A stretch of DNA of 64,000 nucleotides, taken from NCBI RefSeq assembly GCF_011761635.1, contig NZ_JAASRN010000001.1:434001-498000 (forward strand), written 5' to 3'. Position 1 is the first letter of the stretch, and each line of letters begins with the position of its first letter. Positions 34,948 to 43,277 of the stretch are shown here, piece by piece. The notes under the pieces were generated by a model. The model saw nothing but the letters and a program-made list of their open reading frames with translations. It was not told the origin of the DNA and searched no databases. Both the position numbers and the translations under genes were made by a program. Source of the DNA: Thermonema lapsum (GTDB lineage Bacteria; Bacteroidota; Bacteroidia; Cytophagales; Thermonemataceae).

Positions 34948-36075
34948 ATGAAACAGGTCAAGCTCATTTGTTTACAAAGTGGGAAAGAGTATTCTACCAG
35001 CCTGCCTTTATGGTGCAGCGAAGAGGGGGGGCTGCTCGACCTTCATTTCTCTGCTCAATTTCCATTAGACAAAATCAGCAGCCGCCCCAAAACCCTTTGG
35101 CGCTATTGGGAAGCCATTCCTATTGAGCATCCCTCTTCGGTAGTGAGCCTTTCTGAAGGAGCTACCCCTATGCACGACATAGAAATAGACGGCAGGACTT
35201 TAAAAGTGAAAATAGAATATATGAACCCCACCGGTTCGTTCAAAGACCGTGGCAGCAGTGTCTTGGTAAGCAAGCTCAAAGAATGGGGTGTATCGCGGGT
35301 GGTAGAAGACTCTTCGGGCAATGCGGGGGCTTCGTTGGCTGCTTACTGCGCCAAAGCAGGCATTGCTTGCGATATCTTCGTGCCGGCGAGCACGTCGCCT
35401 GCCAAAATCACACAAATCAAACTATACGGTGCAAAAGTGCACTTGGTGAAGGGCAGCCGTGAAGAGGTCGCCCGAGCAGCCTATTCCTTCGCCCAGCAAT
35501 ACCACTATGCCAGCCATGTGTGGCATCCTTTCTTCTTTCAAGGCACCAAAACATTTGCTTATGAAATATGTGAACAACTGCGCTGGCAAGCACCCGATAG
35601 CGTAGTGGTACCCGCCGGCAGCGGCTCACTGCTTATTGGTTGCTATCTGGGATTCAGGGATTTAAAACAGGCAGGCATTATTCAAAAGATGCCCAAACTC
35701 ATCGGCGTGCAAGCCAAAAACTGCGCCCCCCTTTACGAAGCTTTTATCCGCGGCGACGCTTTCATTCGTCCCTGCCATGCAAAAAAAACCATTGCCGAAG
35801 GCATGGCTATAAGCAACCCCTTGCGCGGCACCCAGATGCTGCAATACATAGAACTAAGCAAAGGCAAATGCATTGCTGTAGAAGAAGAAGAAATCATAGA
35901 CATGCTCAAGATACTGGCACGGAAAGGCTACTTTGTCGAACCTACCTGTGCGGCAGTAATTGCCGGTGCCCGTCGTTATTTAGCTGAAGACGCGCAGGCA
36001 GATGAAGTAGTGGTAAGCGCACTTACTTCTACCGGACTGAAAGCCGTGGATAGCATTCAAAAAATCACTCACTGA
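34948..36075 (+). CDS. Threonine-synthase-like PLP enzyme (fold type II)
   Basis: 375 residues. The N-terminal YPL-type region (MKQVKLICLQSGKEY) contains one Cys only, not the CxxC zinc knuckle found in some homologues. The PLP lysine is in NPTGSFKDRGSSV (about residue 93); DSSGNAGASLAAY (phosphate-contact loop), VVPAGSGSLLIG and the late STGLKAVD Ser follow. Most similar to threonine synthase (O-phosphohomoserine to threonine), but fold type II diaminopropionate or threonine deaminase relatives cannot be excluded. Its 3' end overlaps the convergent SDR gene by 11 nt. No other threonine genes nearby. Confidence 0.82.
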   Translation: MKQVKLICLQSGKEYSTSLPLWCSEEGGLLDLHFSAQFPLDKISSRPKTLWRYWEAIPIEHPSSVVSLSEGATPMHDIEIDGRTLKVKIEYMNPTGSFKDRGSSVLVSKLKEWGVSRVVEDSSGNAGASLAAYCAKAGIACDIFVPASTSPAKITQIKLYGAKVHLVKGSREEVARAAYSFAQQYHYASHVWHPFFFQGTKTFAYEICEQLRWQAPDSVVVPAGSGSLLIGCYLGFRDLKQAGIIQKMPKLIGVQAKNCAPLYEAFIRGDAFIRPCHAKKTIAEGMAISNPLRGTQMLQYIELSKGKCIAVEEEEIIDMLKILARKGYFVEPTCAAVIAGARRYLAEDAQADEVVVSALTSTGLKAVDSIQKITH

Positions 36076-36904
36076 CCGAGGCACGAAGCCCTGTCATTTG
36101 CTCGCTGACTGCCCACAGACGTTTGGCAAGGTCTATGTTTTGCGACTGACGTGAAGAAATAGCCTCTTTCTTGTCTTTAAAATATTTCCCGCTCACTCCC
36201 TCTACCTCAGGGCTCAAAGCCAAATAAACAATGGTCTCTGCTCCTTTTTCTGGCGATTTAGCTATGATTTTTATTATCAGACGGGCAAAGAAATTCAAAT
36301 CCTGAAAAAGATCTGTAGATATAAAACCGGGCATAAGGGCGTTGGCAGTAATACCATCTTCTTGCACACGACGTGCGAGTTCTTTGGTAAAAAGAATATT
36401 AGCCAACTTGGATTGTCGATAAGCAGCAACGCCGTTGTATTCTTTCTTTCTGAACTCTATATCCTCAAAATCAATGCTACCTTGATGCAAATCGGAGCTT
36501 ACGTTGACAATACGGGCACGCCTGCCTTTACGCAACAGGTCCAACAACAAATTCGTAAGCAAGAAAGGCGCCAGATGATTGACCGCCCAAGTCAGCTCTA
36601 TGCCGTCCTGACTTTCGCGGAAATGGCGATTCCACACCCCCGCATTGTTGATAAGCACATCTAAATAGTCGTATTTTTCTTTTACGTAATCAGCAAAAGA
36701 GCGGATAGAATCCAAAGAGGCAAGGTCGCATCGTTGTAGGTCGAAGCGGTCCGGAGCTATAGCTTCCAGTTCCTCTTTCAGTACAGACGCTTTTTCTTCA
36801 TTTCTATAGGGCAAGATTAAAAAATGACCTTCCTGTAATAATTTTTTGGCAGCTGCTTTGCCTATGCCAGAGGTGGCTCCTGTCAAAAGTATATTTTTTA
36901 CCAT
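36065..36904 (-). CDS. Short-chain dehydrogenase/reductase (retinol dehydrogenase-like)
   Basis: 279 residues, Rossmann fold. Cofactor loop LLTGATSGIGKAAA at the N-terminus, basic residue after strand 2 (LPYRNEEKA) suggesting NADP(H), DLASLDSIRSFAD, LINNAGVW, catalytic Ser in VNVSSDLHQG and YRQSKLANILF (YxxxK). The layout resembles retinol dehydrogenase/WWOX-type SDRs with long C-terminal segment. Substrate unknown. Convergent, overlapping the threonine-synthase-like gene by 11 nt; divergent from the NUDIX gene with a 113-bp spacer. Confidence 0.9.
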   Translation of the reverse strand: MVKNILLTGATSGIGKAAAKKLLQEGHFLILPYRNEEKASVLKEELEAIAPDRFDLQRCDLASLDSIRSFADYVKEKYDYLDVLINNAGVWNRHFRESQDGIELTWAVNHLAPFLLTNLLLDLLRKGRRARIVNVSSDLHQGSIDFEDIEFRKKEYNGVAAYRQSKLANILFTKELARRVQEDGITANALMPGFISTDLFQDLNFFARLIIKIIAKSPEKGAETIVYLALSPEVEGVSGKYFKDKKEAISSRQSQNIDLAKRLWAVSEQMTGLRASVSE

Positions 36905-36996
36905 AAATTTGCGATATTTGTGTACTTTGATATCAATACGATTTTTTTGAGAAAAAAGTTAAAAACGATTTTTAACAATGTAATTTTTTACTTAGA

Positions 36997-37019
36997 ATTG
37001 CATCTTGATAAGATGCAAT
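36997..37019. repeat. Inverted repeat covering the NUDIX start codon
   Basis: ATTGCATCTT-GAT-AAGATGCAAT: perfect 10-bp arms with a 3-nt spacer. Its last bases include the first ATG (37018) and it ends 5 nt before the second (37024). Either a protein-binding operator or, in RNA, a hairpin occluding initiation. Confidence 0.7.
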
Positions 37020-37713
37020 GTGCATGAACTTATTCCTCAATGACATTCCGGTATTTATTCGCAACAACACCACCTGCACTGACAATTCCACTTTCGACAC
37101 CATACTCTATAGCCCCACAGCAGACACGACGCTGGCTCACAGAGGGCGCCTCTGCTTAGTGGAGCCTTCCCAAGAAACGATTTTACAAATTATAGAACAG
37201 CTTGCCAAAGAATACAACCCATTCATTTACTTTTTGGAAATACGCACATCTAAAATAGAAAGAATAGTCAAAAACTTAAAAAAGCAATTCCTTTACTTAG
37301 AAGCTGCCGGAGGAGTAGTATATGCCCCCACTTGTGAGTCCTTCTTGGTGATTAAACGCTTGGGCAAATGGGATATCCCAAAAGGAAAAATAGAAGCAGG
37401 CGAAAGCCCCGAAAAAACTGCCCGCCGGGAAGTGGCAGAAGAAAGTGGCGTAGCTGCTGAAATTGAACATTTTATTTGCGATACCTATCACACCTATAAG
37501 ATAGGCAATCAAATTGTGCTGAAAAAAACCTACTGGTATCTACTAAAAGCTGCTGAATGCCCCCCTCCCAAACCACAAACCGAAGAAAGCATAGAAGAAG
37601 CCCTTTGGGTGCCTTATGAAAAAATTTCCTCTTTTTTTCAACCTACCTATACCTCCATACGTTTTGTATGGGAATGTGTATTGAAGCAAAAATTTAATCA
37701 TACCAAATCATAG
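37018..37713 (+). CDS. NUDIX hydrolase
   Basis: 231 residues: an N-terminal domain (about 1-95) I do not recognise and a NUDIX domain (about 100-225). The Nudix box GKIEAGESPEKTARREVAEESG is complete, with REVAEE metal ligands; GKWDIPKG precedes it. Family enzymes hydrolyse nucleoside diphosphates linked to another moiety. The second ATG (37024) may be the real start, because the first lies in an inverted repeat at 36997-37019. The stop overlaps or touches the next small gene (possible GTG at 37713, ATG at 37719). Substrate not predictable. Confidence 0.9.
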   Translation: MCMNLFLNDIPVFIRNNTTCTDNSTFDTILYSPTADTTLAHRGRLCLVEPSQETILQIIEQLAKEYNPFIYFLEIRTSKIERIVKNLKKQFLYLEAAGGVVYAPTCESFLVIKRLGKWDIPKGKIEAGESPEKTARREVAEESGVAAEIEHFICDTYHTYKIGNQIVLKKTYWYLLKAAECPPPKPQTEESIEEALWVPYEKISSFFQPTYTSIRFVWECVLKQKFNHTKS

Positions 37714-37718
37714 TGCTT

Positions 37719-38036
37719 ATGGAACAGTTATACGCCCCCACGCTTGCTTTCAGCGGTAGCCGGCTGTCGGAAGAGGAGTTTCAAGAGTATCAAAGCACAG
37801 GACGCCACGAAGAGCTTGCTATTCTTCTCATCGAGGAGACACTGGCATTACTCAATGCCAGTTCGGTCAACAGCTACCTACGCCAGCAAGCTATTGAAGC
37901 CTGCACTGAAGTGCTACGCCAACACCGCAACGCCGACTTTGACTCTTTCCTGCGCGGCGTGCGCTCAGCAGTGCGTATCATCTTACTTTCTTCAGACCAT
38001 ATCGAACCGCCTCATCGTTTACAGATAGCAAATTAA
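37719..38036 (+). CDS. Hypothetical protein (105 aa)
   Basis: The ATG at 37719 is preferred over a GTG at 37713 that overlaps the NUDIX stop. Small, soluble, mainly helical, acidic at the N-terminus (SRLSEEEFQEYQS) with a hydrophobic amphipathic middle. There is no cysteine pair, no signal and no known motif. It directly follows the NUDIX gene (5-nt gap) and is followed by a strong terminator at 38072-38107, so it is the last gene of that transcript. Function unknown; coding character and spacing support it. Confidence 0.68.
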   Translation: MEQLYAPTLAFSGSRLSEEEFQEYQSTGRHEELAILLIEETLALLNASSVNSYLRQQAIEACTEVLRQHRNADFDSFLRGVRSAVRIILLSSDHIEPPHRLQIAN

Positions 38037-38071
38037 AAAGCAACAAACCTTTCGAAGGCTAAGAAAAAATC

Positions 38072-38107
38072 AAAAGCAAGCAGCCATCTCTAACTGCTTG
38101 CTTTTTT
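38072..38107 (+). terminator. Terminator after the NUDIX pair
   Basis: AAAAGCAAGCAG / CTGCTTGCTTTT with a 10-nt loop and following T-run. Confidence 0.87.
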
Positions 38108-38108
38108 C

Positions 38109-38136
38109 TTTGCTTTGCAAAAAAATGGTATCTTTG
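38109..38136 (+). promoter_or_regulatory. Promoter of the amino-acid dehydrogenase gene
   Basis: TTTG (38109-38112), 16-nt spacer, TATCTTTG (38129-38136). The predicted start site (about 38143) lies too near the ATG at 38147, which supports the ATG at 38198 as the true start. Confidence 0.6.
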
Positions 38137-38197
38137 GGCAGAGAATATGAACTTTACAAAGACAAAATTAAACAATTCAAAGAAAAATACCAACTGT

Positions 38198-39457
38198 ATG
38201 ACAACCAACACAGCGTCGAAAGAAGTGGTTAAAAGCTTGTTGAAGCAATTTGAAGAAAAAGCCCCAGAAATTGTTTTTGAATGGCATGATGCCGAAACCG
38301 GTGCCGAAGGGTGGGTCGTCATCAATTCGCTGCGAGGCGGAGCCGCCGGCGGAGGTACTCGCATGCGCAAAGGCTTGAACAAACGTGAGGTAGAATCGTT
38401 AGCCAAGACAATGGAGGTAAAATTTACTGTTTCTGGTCCCCCCATCGGTGGCGCCAAGTCAGGCATCAATTTTGACCCGGCAGACCCCCGCAAAGAAGAA
38501 GTATTGAGGCGCTGGTATAAAGCTGTGTTCCCGCTGTTGAAGAACTATTACGGCACAGGCGGTGATTTGAATGTAGATGAAATCCATGAAGTCATTCCTA
38601 TCACCGAGTCTTATGGTTTGTGGCATCCACAAGAGGGTATTGTCAACGGACATTTTCAAGCAAGCAAACCCGTAAAAATCAAAAAAATAGGCAAGCTACG
38701 ACAAGGCGTATCCAAAGTCATTGAGGACCCCCGCTTCACCCCCTCAACAGAAAAAAAATATACCGTTGCCGATATGATTACCGGTTACGGTGTAGCCGAA
38801 GCCGTGCGCCACTTTTATGAGTTGTGGGGCGGTGAAGTACAGGGTAAACGTGCCATCATTCAAGGATGGGGCAATGTAGGGGCTGCCGCCGCTTTATATC
38901 TCGCCGAAATGGGCGTACACATTGTGGGCATCATAGACAAAGACAACGGCTTGTTGGCACCCAAAGGACTTAGCCCCGAACGAGTAAAAGAATTGTTCGT
39001 GCAACGCAAAGGCAACAGCTTGCAAGCCGGCGACATGATACCCTTCAATGAAGCCGATGCCCGCATTTGGGATATAGGTGCCGAAATATTCATACCCGCA
39101 GCAGCCTCGCGCTTAGTGCATCAAGAACATCTCGACCGCATGATTGCCGGAGGACTGGAAGTAATCTCTTGCGGCGCCAACGTGCCTTTTGCTGACGAAG
39201 AGATATTCTACGGTCCCGTTGCGCAATACGGCGATAAGCGACTTTCGGTCATTCCCGACTTTATTGCCAATTGCGGCATGGCACGGGTGTTTGCCTACCT
39301 CATGACCTACGAGGACGAAGTACTCACCGACGAAGCCATCTTCAGCGATACCTCTCAAACCATCCGTCAAGCACTTGAGCAGATTCGAGCGCAACAAGAC
39401 ATACCTACCAGCATCTCGGCAAAAGCATTTGAAATAGCTTTGCAAAAACTGCTCTAA
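38198..39457 (+). CDS. Glu/Leu/Phe/Val-family amino-acid dehydrogenase
   Basis: 419 residues from the ATG at 38198; an ATG at 38147 would add 17 low-complexity residues and lies at the promoter's start site. N-terminal catalytic domain: GGGTRMRKGL, the Lys-containing PPIGGAKSGINFDP, GTGGDLNVDE. C-terminal NAD(P)-binding Rossmann domain: IQGWGNVGAAAALYLAEMG, then SCGANVPF. It deaminates an amino acid oxidatively, most likely glutamate, but sequence alone does not separate glutamate from branched-chain substrates in this family. It stands alone with its own promoter and a downstream hairpin (39489-39523). Confidence 0.88.
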   Translation: MTTNTASKEVVKSLLKQFEEKAPEIVFEWHDAETGAEGWVVINSLRGGAAGGGTRMRKGLNKREVESLAKTMEVKFTVSGPPIGGAKSGINFDPADPRKEEVLRRWYKAVFPLLKNYYGTGGDLNVDEIHEVIPITESYGLWHPQEGIVNGHFQASKPVKIKKIGKLRQGVSKVIEDPRFTPSTEKKYTVADMITGYGVAEAVRHFYELWGGEVQGKRAIIQGWGNVGAAAALYLAEMGVHIVGIIDKDNGLLAPKGLSPERVKELFVQRKGNSLQAGDMIPFNEADARIWDIGAEIFIPAAASRLVHQEHLDRMIAGGLEVISCGANVPFADEEIFYGPVAQYGDKRLSVIPDFIANCGMARVFAYLMTYEDEVLTDEAIFSDTSQTIRQALEQIRAQQDIPTSISAKAFEIALQKLL

Positions 39458-39488
39458 AACACATGGGCATATGCCGAGTCTAACAATT

Positions 39489-39523
39489 GTCAGGATGACT
39501 GGCAGTTTGTCAGCCATCCTGAC
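39489..39523 (+). terminator. Hairpin, probable terminator of the dehydrogenase gene
   Basis: GTCAGGATG / CATCCTGAC arms extended inward by CTGG / TCAG with one mismatch, 7-nt loop. The following sequence (TTGTGTTATG) is T-rich but not a clean T-run. Confidence 0.6.
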
Positions 39524-39674
39524 TTGTGTTATGTAGCAAATAACCAGCACCTTGCATAAATATTTACCAGAGGTGAGAACTATAGGCACCACTTTTGTTT
39601 TTCTTTATGCAGAAAAACTTTAATTTCGATAGCAAATTCACTATTTAATCATTTCTAAAACAAAGCAAACAGTT

Positions 39675-40274
39675 ATGGTAACATCAGATAGCAAAGAGCT
39701 TCGAGAGTTATTCGAGGAATTGGCAGCAGGCAATAAATTCGAAAATAAATTTTTAGAAGAGCGCAAAGTATTCCTATGGGGTCCTGTAAGCGACCAATCT
39801 GCCAAATATGTAGTGGAGCGACTTTTGTATTTAGATAGTATTGCGCCCGGCAAAGAAATCACCTTGCTCATCAACAGCCCCGGCGGTGTAGTTACTTCCG
39901 GCATGATTATTTACGACACCATGCAGATGATTCAATCGCCAGTAGCCACTGTATGCATGGGCTTGGCTGCTTCTATGGGCTCCATCCTGTTGTCAGGTGG
40001 TGCTAAAGGGCGACGCTTCATCTTCCCCCACGGGCGTGTGATGATACACCAACCCAGCATAGGCGGAGTGGTGCAAGGACAAGCCAGCGACATAGCCATC
40101 ACAGCTAAAGAAATCATAAAAACCAAAGAGCTGGGCGCCAAAATATTGGCTGAAAACTGCGGTCAGACCGTAGAAAAAATAATGAAAGACTTCGACCGCG
40201 ATTACTGGATGAACGCCGAAGAATCGGTAGCTTATGGCATCGTCGATAAAATTATAGACAAGTTTGAATGGTAA
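39675..40274 (+). CDS. clpP: ATP-dependent Clp protease proteolytic subunit
   Basis: 199 residues, ClpP fold (S14). Catalytic Ser in GLAASMGSILLSGG, catalytic His in GRVMIHQPSIGG, and the Asp in the FDRDYWMN region near the C-terminus. LINSPGGVVTSGMIIYDTMQ is the typical strand-helix. It forms the tetradecameric barrel with ClpX or ClpA (not in the window). The gene overlaps ppk1 by 7 nt. Compared with housekeeping ClpP, this copy has a more diverged sequence around IEDRDYWM; it may be a second paralogue. A near-consensus -7 element TAATTTCG is at 39621-39628. Confidence 0.9.
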   Translation: MVTSDSKELRELFEELAAGNKFENKFLEERKVFLWGPVSDQSAKYVVERLLYLDSIAPGKEITLLINSPGGVVTSGMIIYDTMQMIQSPVATVCMGLAASMGSILLSGGAKGRRFIFPHGRVMIHQPSIGGVVQGQASDIAITAKEIIKTKELGAKILAENCGQTVEKIMKDFDRDYWMNAEESVAYGIVDKIIDKFEW

Positions 40275-42493
40275 AACTGAAAGAAAGTCCACAGGAAAAA
40301 GAAAGACGCCAAGAAACCGAGCTTGACCCTAAAACAAGCCCGGAAAAGGGCGTCTTTTCTGCAAATACACATCAGCCATCCTACCCGGACAAGCGCCTCA
40401 GCACCATTATAGACCAAAGCCGCTACATCAGCCGGGATTTAAGTTGGCTTAAATTCAACGAACGGGTATTGGACCAATGCCGTAGCAGCCGGCGCAACTT
40501 GTTCGAAAAGTGCAAATTTTTGGCTATTTCGGCTTCTAATTTAGACGAATTTTTCACTATCCGGGTAGGGAGCCTTTACAATTATCTGGACTACGACAAA
40601 GAACGTTTGGATTACTCTGGTTTGCGGGAGCGTCCTTTCCGTGCCACTTTGCTCAGCAAAGCGCAAGAGTTTGTCAAGGAACAGTATCAAGTATTTGCCG
40701 AGCTAAAGCATCAGTTCAAACGCAACGGCTTTAGCATTGTCAGTGAATTGGATAGCCTACTCGAGACAGAGCAAGCAGAAATACGCAGGTACTTTGAGCG
40801 TACTCTCTTTCCCATGCTCACCCCCATGGTCTTTGACAGCTTTCATGCCTTCCCTATCTTGCGTCCGCAGTCTTTGATTTTTGGGGTGGTTACCATCAAT
40901 CCACACTCAGAAAAACGGGCTAAAAAAGCCTCTTTCATTCAAGTACCGCAAAACCTACCGCGCTTCTATGTTATCGAAAGGGGCACAGAACTTTTGTTCA
41001 TACCTATAGAAGAAATCATACGCAAACATATAGAGTCTCTCTACCGCAATGTGAAGATTCTGTCGGTAGATGTCTTCCGCATCACCCGCAATGGCGATTT
41101 CACCCTCGATGAAAGCGACGACATGGAAGCCGACTTCATCGAAGAGGTAAGACAAAAGTTAAAAACTCGCCGCACGGGTCGTGTTGTGCGTTTGGAAATA
41201 CAACCCGGCTTTTCCAAGTGGCTGGTCAATATACTCATTCACCGCTGGGATATAGACCATTACAATATTTTCGAAATAAACGAGCTCTTAGACCTGACTG
41301 CCCTTTGGGAGATTATCAAGCACCCGGAATTTAAGACCAAACTGCCGGTGTCTCCTGCCCCCGTATTGCCACTGGGCATTCACCAACATGAGCGCGAAGC
41401 GGATATATTTGAGCTTATCCGTCAAAAAGACATTTTACTGCACCACCCTTACAACTCTTTTGAATGGGTGCTGCGCCTGCTCGAAGAAGCAGCCGAAGAC
41501 CCCAATGTGCTTTCTATTAAAATGACTATTTACCGTCTATCGCGACACTCTCGAGTAACCGAAGCCTTGTTGAAAGCTGCCGAAAACGGGAAACACGTAT
41601 CGGCGCTATTCGAACTGAAAGCCCGCTTCGATGAAGAAAACAACATACGCGAGGCGCAACGTCTGCAAAAAGCAGGGTGCTACATCATCTATGGCATCGG
41701 GGGATATAAAACACACACCAAACTGCTGCAAATCGTACGCAAGGAAAATGACGAAGTGCGGCGCTACATCCACATAACAAGCGGTAACTACAACGAAGAT
41801 ACCGCCCGTTTGTACACAGACGTTGGCTTGCTGAGTGCCAATGAAACTTATGCACAAGACGTGTCGGAGTTTTTTAATGCCATTACAGGGCACTCCATCC
41901 CCAACACCTACCGCTACCTCATCACCTCACCGCACGACATGCGCCAAGCCTTGATTCAGCTCATCAGGCAAGAAGCCGAAAATGCCAAACAAGGCAAACC
42001 AAGCGGTATTTGCATCAAAATCAACTCACTCGAAGACCGCATAGTAATCGATGAATTGTATGCCGCTTCACAAGCAGGCGTGCCGGTCAAACTCATCGTG
42101 CGTGGCATTTGCTGCCTGCGCCCACAACGCGCCGGGCTCAGCGACAACATAGCTGTACGTTCTATTGTAGGGGATTATTTGGAACATTCGCGCCTCTATT
42201 ATTTCCACAATGCGGGCGAACCGTTAATTTACGGAGGCAGCGCCGATGTGATGGTACGCAGCTTTGAAAGACGTATCGAATCGCTCTTTTTGATAGTAGA
42301 CCCACTTGCCAAACAGCAAGCCATTTATATCTTGGCAAGCTGCTGGCGCGACAATGTAAATGCCTATGAAATGCAAGAAGACGGTTCCTACGTCAAAATC
42401 AAACCCAAACAAGGGGAACGCCTGTTCAATGTACACAAAGAGTTCTACCGTGTAACAGAAAAAGCTGTAACACAAGCCAAACTGTTTGACTGA
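40268..42493 (+). CDS. ppk1: Polyphosphate kinase 1
   Basis: 741 residues; reversible transfer of ATP gamma-phosphate to polyphosphate chains. N domain: RDLSWLKFNERVLDQC and SNLDEFFTIRVGSL; head domain in the middle (LTPMVFDSFHAFPIL); two PLD-like C domains, with the autophosphorylated His in GYKTHTKLLQIVRKE and HITSGNYNEDTARLYTD, VKLIVRGICCLRP and YGGSADVM behind. Long N-terminal extension (about 45 residues, Lys/Glu-rich) is unusual. clpP overlaps it by 7 nt and the next lipoprotein's ATG overlaps its stop (ATGA), so three genes look translationally coupled. Confidence 0.96.
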   Translation: MVKLKESPQEKERRQETELDPKTSPEKGVFSANTHQPSYPDKRLSTIIDQSRYISRDLSWLKFNERVLDQCRSSRRNLFEKCKFLAISASNLDEFFTIRVGSLYNYLDYDKERLDYSGLRERPFRATLLSKAQEFVKEQYQVFAELKHQFKRNGFSIVSELDSLLETEQAEIRRYFERTLFPMLTPMVFDSFHAFPILRPQSLIFGVVTINPHSEKRAKKASFIQVPQNLPRFYVIERGTELLFIPIEEIIRKHIESLYRNVKILSVDVFRITRNGDFTLDESDDMEADFIEEVRQKLKTRRTGRVVRLEIQPGFSKWLVNILIHRWDIDHYNIFEINELLDLTALWEIIKHPEFKTKLPVSPAPVLPLGIHQHEREADIFELIRQKDILLHHPYNSFEWVLRLLEEAAEDPNVLSIKMTIYRLSRHSRVTEALLKAAENGKHVSALFELKARFDEENNIREAQRLQKAGCYIIYGIGGYKTHTKLLQIVRKENDEVRRYIHITSGNYNEDTARLYTDVGLLSANETYAQDVSEFFNAITGHSIPNTYRYLITSPHDMRQALIQLIRQEAENAKQGKPSGICIKINSLEDRIVIDELYAASQAGVPVKLIVRGICCLRPQRAGLSDNIAVRSIVGDYLEHSRLYYFHNAGEPLIYGGSADVMVRSFERRIESLFLIVDPLAKQQAIYILASCWRDNVNAYEMQEDGSYVKIKPKQGERLFNVHKEFYRVTEKAVTQAKLFD

Positions 42494-43182
42494 TGTTTCA
42501 TGCTATCATGCGTAGTGCTTATTTGAGTGTTTTGATTACGTTGAGCTTGATTGCCGGCATGCTGTTGGTTGGCTGCGACAGCAGCAACCACGCATCCAGC
42601 GAAGCAGAAACCACATCTGAACAAGAAGAAGACATTTCCCAAAAGAAGGTATCGCAACAAAGAAGTGTTGAACAGGTAAGTGTTCAAGACAGCGAGGGCA
42701 ATACCGTCCTTGAGGTCAAATTCGAGCCGGACGGCAATCTCATTGTAAAGTTGGACAAACGCACCATAAAAGGAAAAGCAAAAAACGAAGAAAAGCGCGT
42801 ATATAGCACCGATGGCTACGATTTTATCGAGGTGGAAGCATCCGAAGAGAGTATATTCAAACTAAACACAACCAACGGGCAATTGCTGTGGATGGTAAAA
42901 ATTTATGAAGACAAAGTTCAAATCAGCGATGACGAAAAAAATCAAAACCCCTATGAAATCAAACGAACAGAAAGCGGAAAGGTAAAAGTGTACCATCAAA
43001 ATCGCGAGATTGGCGAAGCCAAGCAATCGAAGGATGTAGTAATAGTGAAAGCAGGCGAGTCGGAAGTGCTACGCATTCCTGCCAAGCAAAACTCCATAGG
43101 ATATGCCATCTTGAGCATTCAGCAAATTCCGTTTGACGAACGTTATGTACTTATGGCAGAGCTCTTGGCAAGAGGACTGTAG
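42493..43182 (+). CDS. Hypothetical lipoprotein after ppk1
   Basis: 229 residues, signal peptide with lipobox LLVGC (Cys about 28) then a Ser/Glu/Gln-rich linker (about 29-60). The remainder looks all-beta (VQDSEGNTVLEVKFEPDGNLIVKLD, LWMVKIYEDKVQIS) without a known motif. No family recognised. The ATG overlaps the ppk1 stop codon by one base (TGATG), indicating coupling to clpP-ppk1, and a terminator follows at 43212-43246. It may be a partner in stress or polyphosphate physiology by context only. Confidence 0.8.
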   Translation: MFHAIMRSAYLSVLITLSLIAGMLLVGCDSSNHASSEAETTSEQEEDISQKKVSQQRSVEQVSVQDSEGNTVLEVKFEPDGNLIVKLDKRTIKGKAKNEEKRVYSTDGYDFIEVEASEESIFKLNTTNGQLLWMVKIYEDKVQISDDEKNQNPYEIKRTESGKVKVYHQNREIGEAKQSKDVVIVKAGESEVLRIPAKQNSIGYAILSIQQIPFDERYVLMAELLARGL

Positions 43183-43211
43183 TGATTATCAATACATCCA
43201 CCATTACTTGT

Positions 43212-43246
43212 GGGACTTCCAAGCCTTTATAGAAGTCCCCTTTTTA
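43212..43246 (+). terminator. Terminator of the clpP-ppk1-lipoprotein operon
   Basis: GGGACTTC / GAAGTCCC arms, 12-nt loop, then CTTTTTAT on the + strand. Confidence 0.85.
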
Positions 43247-43277
43247 TTTACTAATTACTCATTCTGGCAAGTATATT

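Noticed and set aside
38147-38197. ATG at 38147 as start of the amino-acid dehydrogenase
   Set aside because: It would lie about 4 nt from the predicted transcription start and gives a low-complexity Lys/Asn/Thr extension; the ATG at 38198 is preferred.
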